Source: Deltaproteobacteria bacterium CSP1-8
GTDB taxonomy: Bacteria > Desulfobacterota > Deferrimicrobia > Deferrimicrobiales > Deferrimicrobiaceae
Reading direction: 5' to 3'
DNA length: 64,000 nucleotides
Assembly: GCA_001443455.1 (NCBI GenBank)
Contig: LDXO01000004.1
Coordinates: 73,477-137,476, forward strand
Part shown: in pieces, positions 18,664 through 27,176 of the stretch
Layout: the number at the start of each line of letters is the position of its first letter
Position numbering within the stretch: the stretch's first letter is position 1
The notes under the pieces: generated by a model
What the model was told of the DNA's origin: nothing
The model's database searches: none
Seen by the model: the letters and a program-made list of their open reading frames with translations, nothing else
Position numbers and translations under genes: made by a program

Positions 18664-18705
18664 AAAAAAAACCCCGGAGACGAAAGCGCTTCCGGGGTTT
18701 TTTTT
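18664..18705 (+). terminator. Rho-independent terminator after tRNA-Gly
   Basis: A CCCCGGA/TCCGGGG stem (18672-18678 with 18691-18697), extended by an A run pairing with a run of eight T residues, starts seven bases after the tRNA. It is the clearest intrinsic terminator in the window. Confidence 0.92.
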
Positions 18706-19324
18706 CGCCCGCACGAAAGCGGCGCCCCAGGACCGGAGGCCCCTGGCACGCCGGCCTCCAGAGATCCATTCCTTCAGATCCCGGCATTCGAGGGCCGCTG
18801 CATCCCCGCCGGCTTCGTTGCCCGCCCTCACCGTACCGCGGCGGGTACGCCTCGGCCGGGCGCCTCGCCGGACGGGGCGCATTGACCCTCTCGGTGCACG
18901 GCCTCTTCAGGAACGGACCTCTGGACGCCGGGGGGCTCCGTTATCAAACGCTCGCGACCTGCGCCCGCTCGCTGCCGTTCCGCTCGACGCAATTTCCTCC
19001 TCGCTCCACAGGCCGCTCCGCGGAACCCCCCGCATCGCCCCGGGTCCACGTCACCGGGGACATTCCTGATTCATCTCCGGGATGCGGGAGAGGAGTGTCC
19101 CCGCCCAGTCCGCGGACAACGTCGATGTGTGTCGTTTCGTGGGTGCCGACAAGCGGAGCAAGCCGAAGGAGTGGGGGCGCAGTGAGGTTAAGCGCAGCCG
19201 TGCAGGTTCACCGCACGGCGAGCCACGAACGGAGCCCCCCTCCGAGGCTGCGGAGCGAGGTCCAGCCCCCCTTGGACCGAGCGCTCGACCGCGGAGGGCG
19301 CCTTGCCGGGGCTGCCGCTTCCTC
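18706..19324. other. Gene-free region with repeat modules
   Basis: Between the tRNA-Gly terminator and the 3' end of the CoA-transferase B gene there is no frame with recognisable protein content. It contains a repeat-module cluster (18949-19113) and further GC-rich inverted sequences such as GTACC/GGTAC around 18833-18850. Open frames crossing it on both strands have composition typical of random high-GC reading frames. Confidence 0.7.
18949..19113. repeat. Intergenic repeat modules, order A-C-B
   Basis: Second copy of the modules seen at 15.4 kb. Block A lies at about 18955-18985, block C (TCGCTCCACAGGCCGC then GGAACCCCCCGC) at about 19000-19033, and block B (CACCGGGGACATTCC to GAGTGTCCCCGCCCA) at about 19050-19109. 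A 28-base stretch in block B ending at about 19109 is identical to one ending near 15512. The order differs from copy 1, so the modules behave as separate units. No terminal repeats of the TAGTG type are seen here. Confidence 0.75.
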
Positions 19325-20062
19325 TTACCCGATCTTCCGGGCGAGGTCGTCGGCGAACATGGGGTACGACTTTTTCAGCGCGGGGATCTGGGCGCGGAGC
19401 AGCGCGACATCGGCCGGGGAAGGGGAGGGCGTGTCCGGCGCCGTCTCCGGGGAGAGGGGGAACCCTGTCTCCTTCTGCGCTTCCCCGTACGTCACTCCGG
19501 GGTGGAGGGACGCGAGACGCCACTTCGCCGCGGCGCCGTCGTACTCCATCGTGCAGAGGGGGGTGATGAGCTTCGTGGGGCCTCCCCGCCGCCACGGGTA
19601 CCGGGGGGTGTTCGCCGCGGAGGTTATGAAGTCGCATTTTTCCACGAACACGCGGGGGGAGTGGGCAAGCGTCACCAGAACGACCCGGCGCGTCATGTAG
19701 TAGAGCATCGCCGACCCCGCCCCCCCCGGCAGCCGGACCCGGGGAGCCCCGTACTCCCCGATGCAGGTCAGGTTGATGTTCCCCTCCCGGTCGATCTGCG
19801 CGCCCGAGAGGAAGAACAGGTCGAGCTTTCCCCGCTGCGCGAGATCGAACAGCTCCCGGGAGCCGTCGGTGACGGGGGTTTCCTCCGATCCGAAGATAAG
19901 GAATTTCCCGTGGCTGGCGTGGCGGGCCCTCGCGTGGAGCACCCCCAGGAGGGGAACGGGGGAGAGTGTGCCCACGGCCGTCCGCTCGAAATCACGGACC
20001 TCCCGGGAGATCTGGAAGGCAAGGAATTCCTCCGGGGTGACGCTGTCGAGAACGAGGGGCAC
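19325..20062 (-). CDS. CoA-transferase family I, subunit B
   Basis: A 245-residue family I CoA-transferase beta subunit (GctB/CatJ-like). The GTG start lies six bases after the A-subunit stop. Features include the central GSEETPVTDGSRELFDLAQR, LSGAQIDREGNINLT and IGEYGAPRVRLPGGAG, typical of this superfamily. Family members transfer CoA between short-chain or aromatic acids. The substrate cannot be read from the sequence; linkage to a Liv-type importer suggests an imported carboxylate. It is intact, but partnership with an interrupted A subunit raises the question of function. Confidence 0.88.
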   Translation of the reverse strand: MPLVLDSVTPEEFLAFQISREVRDFERTAVGTLSPVPLLGVLHARARHASHGKFLIFGSEETPVTDGSRELFDLAQRGKLDLFFLSGAQIDREGNINLTCIGEYGAPRVRLPGGAGSAMLYYMTRRVVLVTLAHSPRVFVEKCDFITSAANTPRYPWRRGGPTKLITPLCTMEYDGAAAKWRLASLHPGVTYGEAQKETGFPLSPETAPDTPSPSPADVALLRAQIPALKKSYPMFADDLARKIG

Positions 20063-20068
20063 GGCGCT

Positions 20069-20917
20069 TCAGACCGCCTTCCCGCAGGCAAGCTCGCGGT
20101 ACTCCTCCTCGGTTTTCCCGAGGACGAACCGGGAAAGGTACTCCGAGAATCCTTCCGCGGTCTTCGACGCGGCGAGGTACTCCTCCATGTGGGCACGGTC
20201 GATCCCGTACGAATGGACGCACCCCGCCGGGTGGGCGCCGAGGGGCGCCGCGACGACCAGGTCGATGTGGAGGGCGGACAGGAAGATCTCCCCCGGGCGG
20301 GCGAGAAGGTTCTCCGCGGGAACGACTTCCTCCACGGTCACGATCGCCTGCCTCGCCGCGAGCACGGCGAGCCGGTCCGCCTCGAGGGCGGAGCAGACGA
20401 CGTTTCCGTTCCCGTCGGCGCGGATCGCGTGGATGACCGCCCAGTCCGGCCGGATCGCCGGAACGACGAAGATCTCGTTCCCCGAGTACGGGTCCGTGAC
20501 TTTCCGGAAGTCCCCCCGGACCTTCTCGTAGTCGGTCCCGGCGAACCCGAACATCGGGTGGAACGGCAACCCGGAGGCCCCAGCCTGGAGCCCGGCCAGG
20601 ATGCCGGGTCAGGAGTGCTCGCGCGTGACGATCCTCCCGCTTTCCACGGCCCGCCGGAAGTTGGGGGCCATGCCGTACTCCCCCAGGGAGACCTGGGGGA
20701 GCTCGACGGAAGCGACGCATCCCGCCCCGACCAGCATGTCGACGTTGATCCCCCCGATGGGGACGACCACGAGGTCCAGGTCCCTCTTTTCCTGCCGGAC
20801 CATCTCCCGGACGAACGACATCGGGCTCATGACCATCGCACCGCCGATCGCGATCTTCGCGCCCGACGGGACGGCGGCGGCGGCCTCGGAAAGCGTCACG
20901 AACCGGGCCTGGTTCAT
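20069..20917 (-). pseudogene. CoA-transferase family I, subunit A, with one in-frame TGA (pseudogene or selenoprotein)
   Basis: The frame from ATG 20917 encodes 102 residues (MNQARFVTLSEAAAAVPSGA ... VESGRIVTREHS), meets TGA at 20611-20609 and continues in the same frame for 179 more residues (PGILAGLQAGASGLPF ... ELACGKAV). The two halves together make a normal-length A subunit of about 282 residues, and no other lesion is visible. From memory, related sequences often have Cys or another residue before the Pro at this position. The base run after the TGA can form a CCCGGC/GCCGGG hairpin at 20591-20608. Options are recent nonsense mutation, sequence error or selenocysteine; I cannot decide between them. 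Confidence 0.75.
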
Positions 20918-21018
20918 GCTGCGCGGCTCTCCTTCGCGGAATCGGATGGGTGCATCGTACCATATCCCGGAAGAGGCTTTCCCCCCCCCTTTGCTGCGGC
21001 ACGATCGGGGCATGGTCC

Positions 21019-21729
21019 TTACGGGCGGCGCCCGCCCAGGTACGATTCCTTGATCTTCGGATCGTCCAGCAGTTCCGGGGAGGGACCTTCGTGGACGATC
21101 TTCCCTGTCTCCAGGACATAGGCGTAATCGGACACCTTGAGGGCCTGCCTGACGTTCTGCTCCACCAGCAAAACGGTCATCCCCTCCCGGTTGATCTCCC
21201 GGATGATCCGGAAGACGCGGGAGACGATGAGCGGCGCCAGCCCGAGAGACGGCTCGTCGAGAAGCAGAAGGTTCGGCTTCGCCAGAAGCGCCCTCCCGAT
21301 GGCGAGCATCTGCTGTTCCCCGCCGGAGAGGGAGCCCCCTGCCAGGTTCCTCCTCTCCTTGAGGACCGGGAACCGCTCCATCGTCGCCTCGATGTCCTCC
21401 CTCACGCGACCGTCCCTCCGCTGATAGGCCCCCATCTCCAGGTTCTCGAGAACGGTCATCCGGGAGAGGATCGCCCTCCCTTCCGGGACGAGCACGATCC
21501 CGCGCCTCACGAGCTGCGCGGGGCTCAAGGCCGTGATGTCCTCGCCAAGAAATGTCACCGTCCCCGCCGCGGGGCGCAGGAGCCCGGAGATGGTCTTCAG
21601 TAGGGTCGTCTTCCCCGCCCCGTTTGCGCCGATGATGCACACGATCCTTCCCTCGGGCACCGCCAGGTCGATCCCCTTGATCGCCCGGATGCTCCCGTAG
21701 GCCGTTTCAAGCCCGCGCACCTCAAGCAT
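21019..21729 (-). CDS. livF: Branched-chain amino-acid-type ABC transporter, ATP-binding protein LivF
   Basis: ATPase subunit, about 236 residues, with Walker A GANGAGKTTL, signature LSGGEQQMLAIGRALL and Walker B LLLLDEPSLGLAPL. The ATG at 21729 is preferred over a GTG at 21735 because GGAGGAGG is then correctly spaced. It overlaps livG. With LivG it should energise the LivHM channel at the inner membrane. The true substrate may be an organic or aromatic acid rather than leucine, given the CoA-transferase downstream (inference). Confidence 0.93.
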   Translation of the reverse strand: MLEVRGLETAYGSIRAIKGIDLAVPEGRIVCIIGANGAGKTTLLKTISGLLRPAAGTVTFLGEDITALSPAQLVRRGIVLVPEGRAILSRMTVLENLEMGAYQRRDGRVREDIEATMERFPVLKERRNLAGGSLSGGEQQMLAIGRALLAKPNLLLLDEPSLGLAPLIVSRVFRIIREINREGMTVLLVEQNVRQALKVSDYAYVLETGKIVHEGPSPELLDDPKIKESYLGGRRP

Positions 21730-22495
21730 CGTCACCCTCCTCCTCCCTCCCGAGGTAGGCGACGATCACGCCGGGGTCGTTCTGGATCTCCTCCGGCGTC
21801 CCCTCGGCGATCTTCTCGCCGAAGTTGAGGACGACGAGCCGGTCGCACACCTGCATCACCAGGGACATGTCGTGTTCGATCAGGATGACCGTCACGCCGA
21901 GGTCCCGGACCTTCCGGATGAGGTGATGGATCTCCCGCGTTTCGCTTTCGTTCATCCCCGCCACCGGCTCGTCCAGCAGCAGAAGCTTCGGCTCGCAAGC
22001 CAGCGCCCGGGCGATCTCGAGCCTGCGCTGGTATCCGTACGGCAGGGCCGAGGCGACGGAGCCCTCCTTACCTGCCAATCCCACCAGAGCAAGCAGTTCG
22101 TCCGTCTTCTCCCGGATGCGATCCTCCTCCGCTCGTTGCGCCCGCGTCCGCAGGACGCTTTGCCAGACCCCCGCGCGGCTCCTCGTGTGTCTTCCCACCA
22201 TCACGTTCTCCCGGGCGGTCATCCGGGGGAACAGGCGGATGTTCTGGAAGGTGCGGCCGACCCCCCTGCGGATGATCCGGTGGGTCGACAGTCCCTCGAT
22301 CCGTTCCCCCCGGAACACGATGTCGCCGGAAGCTCCCGAAACCATCGACGTGAGCACGTGGAACAGGGTCGTCTTCCCTGCACCGTTCGGGCCGATCAGG
22401 CCGAGGATCTCCCCCTCCCGCACCGAGAAGGAGACGTCGCGAAGGGCGGTGACCCCGCCGAAGGACATCGTCACGTTTCGCATATCAAGCAGCAT
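21722..22495 (-). CDS. livG: Branched-chain amino-acid-type ABC transporter, ATP-binding protein LivG
   Basis: A 257-residue ATPase with Walker A GPNGAGKTTL, the LivG-type insertion after it (SMVSGASGDIVFRG), GVGRTFQNIRLFPRMT, signature LPYGYQRRLEIARAL and Walker B LLLLDEPVAGM. LPYGYQ in place of LSGGQ is usual for LivG. It overlaps livM by 11 bases and livF at its end, so the five genes form one operon transcribed leftwards. Confidence 0.94.
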   Translation of the reverse strand: MLLDMRNVTMSFGGVTALRDVSFSVREGEILGLIGPNGAGKTTLFHVLTSMVSGASGDIVFRGERIEGLSTHRIIRRGVGRTFQNIRLFPRMTARENVMVGRHTRSRAGVWQSVLRTRAQRAEEDRIREKTDELLALVGLAGKEGSVASALPYGYQRRLEIARALACEPKLLLLDEPVAGMNESETREIHHLIRKVRDLGVTVILIEHDMSLVMQVCDRLVVLNFGEKIAEGTPEEIQNDPGVIVAYLGREEEGDDA

Positions 22496-23447
22496 CCCGA
22501 GAGCCTCCTCCCGCGGCCTTTTTTCCGGCGAGACGGTTCACGAGGGGAGGGTCGATCAACCCCTGCGGGCGGAACACCATCATAGCGATGAGGAGGATCC
22601 CGTAGACGATGTACCGGTAATCGCTGACGGACCGGAGGAGCTCCGGAAGGGCGGTCAGAAGCATCGCGCCGAAGACCGGCCCGAGCAGGTGCTCGCTTCC
22701 CCCGAAGACGGCGAAGACGAGGATCTCCACCGCCCGGTGGTACGTGAAATCGGCCGGGCTGATGTACGAGGTGGCGTGAGCAAACAGCGCGCCTGCGAAC
22801 CCGGACAGCATCGCCCCCTGGGTGAAGGCGAGGACCTTGTAGTAGGTCGTGTCGATCCCCGCCGCTTCGGCCGCCCTCTCGTCCATCCGCACGGCGGCGT
22901 ACGCACGACCTACCCGCGAGGAGCCGAGGCGGAAGAAGAACCCGATCGCGCAGAGGGTGGACGCGAACAGGATCAGGAAGACCGACAGGCTGATGAACTG
23001 GTTGCCGCGGAGCCCGATGCTCTCCGGGGCGAATCCGGCGTCCCGCAGAGACGCCAGGAGTTCCCTTCCCATCTGGGGGATGGCGGCGATGCCGACCGCC
23101 CCTCCCGTCAGCGACTCCCAGTTGACGAAGACGACCCGGACCACTTCCCCGAACCCGAGCGTTGCGATGGCCAGGTACACCCCCGTCAGGCGCAGGGAGG
23201 GGATGCCCACGGCGATCCCGGCCAGGGCCGCCACGACGGAGCCCGCCACGATCCCTGCGGGCATCGGGAATCCGTGCCTCGTCGTCAGGATGGCCGTCGT
23301 GTACGCGCCGATGCTCATGAACCCGGCGTTGCCTAAGGAAAGCTGCCCCGTGGCGAGGGTGACGTAGATGCTCACCCCCAGCAGGGTATTGATGAGGACG
23401 AACGAGGCGACCTGCAGGTGATAGGGATTCAGCCAGTCGACGGCCAT
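22485..23447 (-). CDS. livM: Branched-chain amino-acid-type ABC transporter permease LivM
   Basis: An inner-membrane permease of 320 residues with multiple hydrophobic segments and the LivM landmarks ATGQLSLGNAGFMSIGAY and the EAA-like loop around AYAAVRMDERAAEAAGID. It begins three bases after livH and overlaps livG. The LivH/LivM heterodimer forms the translocation path. Confidence 0.93.
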   Translation of the reverse strand: MAVDWLNPYHLQVASFVLINTLLGVSIYVTLATGQLSLGNAGFMSIGAYTTAILTTRHGFPMPAGIVAGSVVAALAGIAVGIPSLRLTGVYLAIATLGFGEVVRVVFVNWESLTGGAVGIAAIPQMGRELLASLRDAGFAPESIGLRGNQFISLSVFLILFASTLCAIGFFFRLGSSRVGRAYAAVRMDERAAEAAGIDTTYYKVLAFTQGAMLSGFAGALFAHATSYISPADFTYHRAVEILVFAVFGGSEHLLGPVFGAMLLTALPELLRSVSDYRYIVYGILLIAMMVFRPQGLIDPPLVNRLAGKKAAGGGSRDAA

Positions 23448-23450
23448 GGG

Positions 23451-24335
23451 TCAGCGGCGGGCTTCCGGCGCCGCCCGGCCGAAAAGCCCCTGGGGGCGAA
23501 GGAGCAGCACCACGATGATCGTGAGGAAGGCGATGGCGTCGCGGTACCCGGAGCTGCCGTAGGCGACCACGAACGTTTCGGAAAGGCCCAGGATGAGTCC
23601 CCCGGCCATCGCGCCCGCGACGCTTCCCATCCCTCCGAAGATGATGATCGCCAGCCCTTTCAGCCCCATCGAGAGTCCGATCTGGTTGTTGATGTAGTTG
23701 AAGGCCATCCCGACCAGCACGCCGGCGATGCCGCCCATCGCGGAAGCGATGACGACCGTGGCCGTGATGATCCTTTTCGTGTCGACCCCGAGCAGCTCCG
23801 CCGTTTCCAGGCTCTCCGCGGTGGCCCGAAGGCCTTTGCCGGAGCGGGTCCGGGCGAGCCACAGGGAGAGGCCTCCCATGAGAACCACCGAGACGGCCAG
23901 AATGACGACCTGCACGAGATAGACCGTCGTCGACCCGATCGTGAACCGGATCTCGGCGAAGGGGGTCTCGAACAGCTGATTCCCGGCGCCGAAGATGTGG
24001 TGGGCGAGATTTTCGAGGAGGATGGAGACGCCGATCGTGCTGATGAGAGGGGCCAGGTGGGAAACCCCGGTCCGCCCCCGCAGCGGGCGCAGGGCGACGC
24101 GCTCCAGCAGGTACCCCAGCGCGGCGGTCACCAACACGGCGCCCGCGAACGCGGCCGCGAGGGGGGCGTTCATCTTCGTCACGATCACCATCCCGATGAA
24201 CGCCCCGAACATGAAGATCTCGCCGTGGGCCATGTTGATGATGTCCAGCACGCCGAAGACGAGGGTGTACCCCAGGGCGACGATGGCGTAGATGCTCCCC
24301 AGGGTGATGCCGTTGATCAGTTGCTCGGCAAACAC
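23451..24335 (-). CDS. livH: Branched-chain amino-acid-type ABC transporter permease LivH
   Basis: A 294-residue permease starting at GTG. Family landmarks are LINGITLGSIYAIVALGYTL, VFGVLDIINMAHGEIFMFGA and the EAA-like loop around RATAESLETAELLGVDTKR. Several transmembrane segments are evident. It follows the binding-protein gene by 27 bases. Confidence 0.94.
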   Translation of the reverse strand: MFAEQLINGITLGSIYAIVALGYTLVFGVLDIINMAHGEIFMFGAFIGMVIVTKMNAPLAAAFAGAVLVTAALGYLLERVALRPLRGRTGVSHLAPLISTIGVSILLENLAHHIFGAGNQLFETPFAEIRFTIGSTTVYLVQVVILAVSVVLMGGLSLWLARTRSGKGLRATAESLETAELLGVDTKRIITATVVIASAMGGIAGVLVGMAFNYINNQIGLSMGLKGLAIIIFGGMGSVAGAMAGGLILGLSETFVVAYGSSGYRDAIAFLTIIVVLLLRPQGLFGRAAPEARR

Positions 24336-24362
24336 GAGACGACCCCTGCCCGCTCCCCCCGA

Positions 24363-25499
24363 TCAGCGGAAGAGCTGGAACTTGCCGTTCCGGATGATGA
24401 GGACGGCGGGCTCCATGACGACGTCGCGCTCCTCGTCGAAGGAGAATGTCCCAAGGACCCCGTGGAAATTCCGGATCCCCGCGAGCGCGTCGCGCAGCGC
24501 GGCCCGGTCGGCCTTGCCTGCTTTCTTCAGGCCTTCCGCCATGAGGGTGAGCCCGTCGTACGCCTGGGCGGCGAACTGGTCCGGCTTCTTCCCGTACCGC
24601 TTCTCGTACTTGGCGACGAAGGCCTTCACCTTCGGGTCGTCCTTCTCGCCGAACCACGGGGTGGCCACCACGAGGCCGTCCGCGGCGCCTTTCGCGATTT
24701 CGATCACCTTGGGGGAGTTGAACCCGTTCCCGCCCACGAAAGGCACGGCGATCCCCATCTTTCTCGCCTGGGAAAGGATGACCGCCCCTTCCTCGTACAG
24801 GGCGGAACAGAAAATCGCATCGGGGGCGAGGTTCTTGATTTTTGTCAGCTGCGCCTTGTAGTCCGCCTGCCCTTTCTGGAACGTTTCGGTGGTGAGGATC
24901 GCAAGCTTCATCTCCTCGGACACCTTCTTCATCGTGTCGTATCCGGACTTCGTGAAGACGTCGTCGTTCCCGTAGAGGAGCGCAACCTTCCGGAGGTTGT
25001 ATTTCCTGACCGCCTTGCCGATGGAGGCGGGGATGGCCAGCGCCTCCGGGAGGGAGTTCCGGAAGACGAACTTCCCGATCTGGGTGATCCCCTGGGCCGT
25101 GGTCGACGTTCCCATGATGGGCACCCCGCTGGCGTTGGCCTCCGGGCCCACGACCTTCATCTCCGTGCTCAGCGTCGGCCCCAGGATCGCGACCACCTGG
25201 TCGGAGTTGATGAGCTTCTGCGCCGCGGCCAGCGCCTGCTCCTGTTTCCCGGAGGAGTCCTCGATGACCAGGTCGATCCGCAGACCTGCCCGGGCGTTCA
25301 TTTCCTCCTGTGCGAGCTTGAACCCGTTGGTGATCGCCTCCCCGTACGCCGCGCCAGGGCCCGTCAGGATCGAGATCACCCCGATCTTCGCATGGATCTC
25401 GGGCCCTTTTCCCTTCTCCGCATACCCGGTCGCCCCCAGCAAAACCGGCGCGAATACGAATGCGAAGACCAAACCGGCCAACCTGATCTTCCCGTTCAT
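24363..25499 (-). CDS. livK: Periplasmic substrate-binding protein of Liv-type ABC transporter
   Basis: Type I periplasmic binding protein (LivJ/LivK/AmiC-like fold), about 378 residues. The ATG at 25499 is chosen because a signal peptide follows (MNGKIRLAGLVFAFVFAPVL) and GAGAGG precedes it; the open frame runs further upstream into the tRNA-Leu remnant. Conserved features include IGVISILTGPGAAYGEAITN and the ligand-loop region ILGPTLSTEMKVVGPEANA. First gene of the livKHMGF-CoA-transferase operon, so it probably sets substrate specificity. Confidence 0.92.
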   Translation of the reverse strand: MNGKIRLAGLVFAFVFAPVLLGATGYAEKGKGPEIHAKIGVISILTGPGAAYGEAITNGFKLAQEEMNARAGLRIDLVIEDSSGKQEQALAAAQKLINSDQVVAILGPTLSTEMKVVGPEANASGVPIMGTSTTAQGITQIGKFVFRNSLPEALAIPASIGKAVRKYNLRKVALLYGNDDVFTKSGYDTMKKVSEEMKLAILTTETFQKGQADYKAQLTKIKNLAPDAIFCSALYEEGAVILSQARKMGIAVPFVGGNGFNSPKVIEIAKGAADGLVVATPWFGEKDDPKVKAFVAKYEKRYGKKPDQFAAQAYDGLTLMAEGLKKAGKADRAALRDALAGIRNFHGVLGTFSFDEERDVVMEPAVLIIRNGKFQLFR

Positions 25500-25525
25500 G
25501 GAGAACCTCTCGATATGGTTTGCTA

Positions 25526-25580
25526 TGGCGCCCGGGGGATAGGGAATCGAACCCCCATGGCTTGGATACCCTCGGGATTG
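25526..25580 (-). pseudogene. Degraded 3' half of a tRNA-Leu (possible attachment-site remnant)
   Basis: Read on the minus strand, this stretch resembles the tRNA-Leu at 32158-32246 from the anticodon loop to the CCA end: AATCCCGAG of the anticodon stem, a divergent variable arm, a T arm with GGGGGTTCGATTCCC and CCCGGGCGCCA at the end. The T-stem partner has decayed and three bases are inserted, so it cannot be a working tRNA. Homology stopping in the anticodon loop is what tyrosine-integrase attachment sites typically show. Confidence 0.65.
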
Positions 25581-25898
25581 TTCGTCGGTTGGGAAGAGGA
25601 TATCAGGGGCAGGAACCAAAAGGCAATGGCGCGAAATATACAGGGGAAACCGGAACGCGGCTTCCCCCTGAGGAATCGATTGACGCCTCTCCCGGAATCG
25701 TTGCGATGCAGGAAAATATTCTTGACAGTTTCTTTTGTTTCGTGTTCCGCTTTATCCATATATATCTATTCATTGAATCAACGGACCAATCCCGAGAGAT
25801 GAGAGGAAGAAAGGAGGCGATGAGGGAGAGTCTCCGAACAGGACGAAATGTCTCCATGGTGAAAAATGGCACGAAATCAACGGGTTGGGGGGTGTTCC
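25581..25898. other. AT-rich intergenic region upstream of the acetamidase gene
   Basis: This stretch separates the minus-strand liv operon from the plus-strand acetamidase gene. It changes from GC-rich to AT-rich near 25700. A TTGACA at 25722-25727 and AT-rich TATATAT at about 25758-25766 are present but are not spaced as a normal -35/-10 pair. No coding frame has protein-like content. The composition change may mark an island edge. Confidence 0.5.
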
Positions 25899-27104
25899 AT
25901 GGACGATGACAAGGAAAAGAAAAATTTCGGGGAGGGGATCGACAGACGGAAGTTCCTGAAATATATGGGCGCCACGGGTGCAGCCCTGGCTTTGAGCGAG
26001 ATAGCCTCCTCAAAGGCCCGAGCCGTCGAGATAAAGAGGCTGGATATGGCGGGGAAAGTCCATATCCTGGGATGCAATGAAATGACTTCCACACACGGAT
26101 ATTGGGACAATTCCACAAAACCGGTCTTGACTGTTAAATCGGGCGATACCGTTCATGTTGAAACCGGGATGCACCTTATGGGGAAAATGGTGCCCGGGGC
26201 TACCATCGAAGACTGGATGAGTTGGTACAAAGAGGTCCTCGACCAGACCGCGGAAACCTATTTCTATCCGGATCAAACGACAGGGGCGGAAAAGGCAAGA
26301 AAGGGTTCCGGTCACCATCATCTGACCGGCCCGATCTATGTCGAAGATGCCGACCCGGGAGACATCCTCCAGATCGAAATCCTCGATATCGACCCCGGTG
26401 CCTATGGTTTCAACCTGAACCCGACCACGTCATTCGTGAAACTGGGGCTCCTTGCGGATGACTATCCGGAGGGGAAAGTCCGGTGGTATTCCGTCAACCG
26501 ACGGGATATGAGTTACGAATTTCTGTCGGGGATCAAGGTCCCCGTCAGGCCGTTCCCTGGAACCATCGGCGTGGAATTGCCGGATAAGGGCATGTGGAGC
26601 AACGTCCCTCCCGGAAAGCATGGCGGTAACCTGGACAACAAGGATTTGGTTGCCGGGACCGTATTGTATCTTCCGGTGTGGATGAAAGGGGCAGGGTTCA
26701 AAACCGGGGATGCCCACCTCGCCCAGGGCCATGGAGAGGTGAACCTGAATGCCCTGGAGGGGGCTTTCAAGAACATCACATTGAGGTTCACCGCAAGAAA
26801 GGATCTCAAGAAACTGGTTGATTGGCCCATGGCCTCAAGTCCCAGCCACTGGATCATGATGGGATTCCATACCGATCTGTACAAGTCATGCCAGATGGCC
26901 GTGAAGCAGGCGATCAAGTTCCTGGACAAGTATTACGGCATCCCCGAGTTGGAAGGCTATGCCTTCTGTTCCCAGGCCGTTGACCTGCATGTCACCCAAC
27001 TCGTGGACTACACGAAGGGCATTCATGCCATGATTCCCAAGAACTATTTTGTCGGAAAGCAATATGCCGATAAAAATACTCTCTTGATTCCAAAACAGTC
27101 TTGA
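25899..27104 (+). CDS. Tat-exported acetamidase/formamidase family protein
   Basis: A 401-residue FmdA/AmdA family protein (acetamidase/formamidase fold). The ATG at 25899 gives a twin-arginine signal (DRRKFLKYMGATGAALALS), so the folded protein should go to the periplasm, which is unusual for this mostly cytoplasmic family. Family features visible are HVETGMHLMGKM, GSGHHHLTGPIYVEDADPGD, DAHLAQGHGEVN and the C-terminal ELEGYAFCSQAVDLHVTQLV. It is expected to hydrolyse short amides to ammonia and acid. Codon use is visibly AT-richer than in flanking operons, suggesting transfer. A hairpin with T run follows. Confidence 0.88.
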   Translation: MDDDKEKKNFGEGIDRRKFLKYMGATGAALALSEIASSKARAVEIKRLDMAGKVHILGCNEMTSTHGYWDNSTKPVLTVKSGDTVHVETGMHLMGKMVPGATIEDWMSWYKEVLDQTAETYFYPDQTTGAEKARKGSGHHHLTGPIYVEDADPGDILQIEILDIDPGAYGFNLNPTTSFVKLGLLADDYPEGKVRWYSVNRRDMSYEFLSGIKVPVRPFPGTIGVELPDKGMWSNVPPGKHGGNLDNKDLVAGTVLYLPVWMKGAGFKTGDAHLAQGHGEVNLNALEGAFKNITLRFTARKDLKKLVDWPMASSPSHWIMMGFHTDLYKSCQMAVKQAIKFLDKYYGIPELEGYAFCSQAVDLHVTQLVDYTKGIHAMIPKNYFVGKQYADKNTLLIPKQS

Positions 27105-27124
27105 TAGGTACGGGTTTCATAAGT

Positions 27125-27164
27125 TGCCGGCGGATGAAACGCTCCTCTGCCGGCACCTTTTCTT
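27125..27164 (+). terminator. Hairpin with T run between acetamidase and CpXC genes
   Basis: Arms TGCCGGC (27125-27131) and GCCGGCA (27149-27155), extended inward by GGA/TCC, are followed by CCTTTTCTT. It fits a Rho-independent terminator, but the Shine-Dalgarno AAGGAG of the next gene starts immediately after it, so partial read-through or attenuation is possible. Confidence 0.7.
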
Positions 27165-27176
27165 AAGGAGACACCC

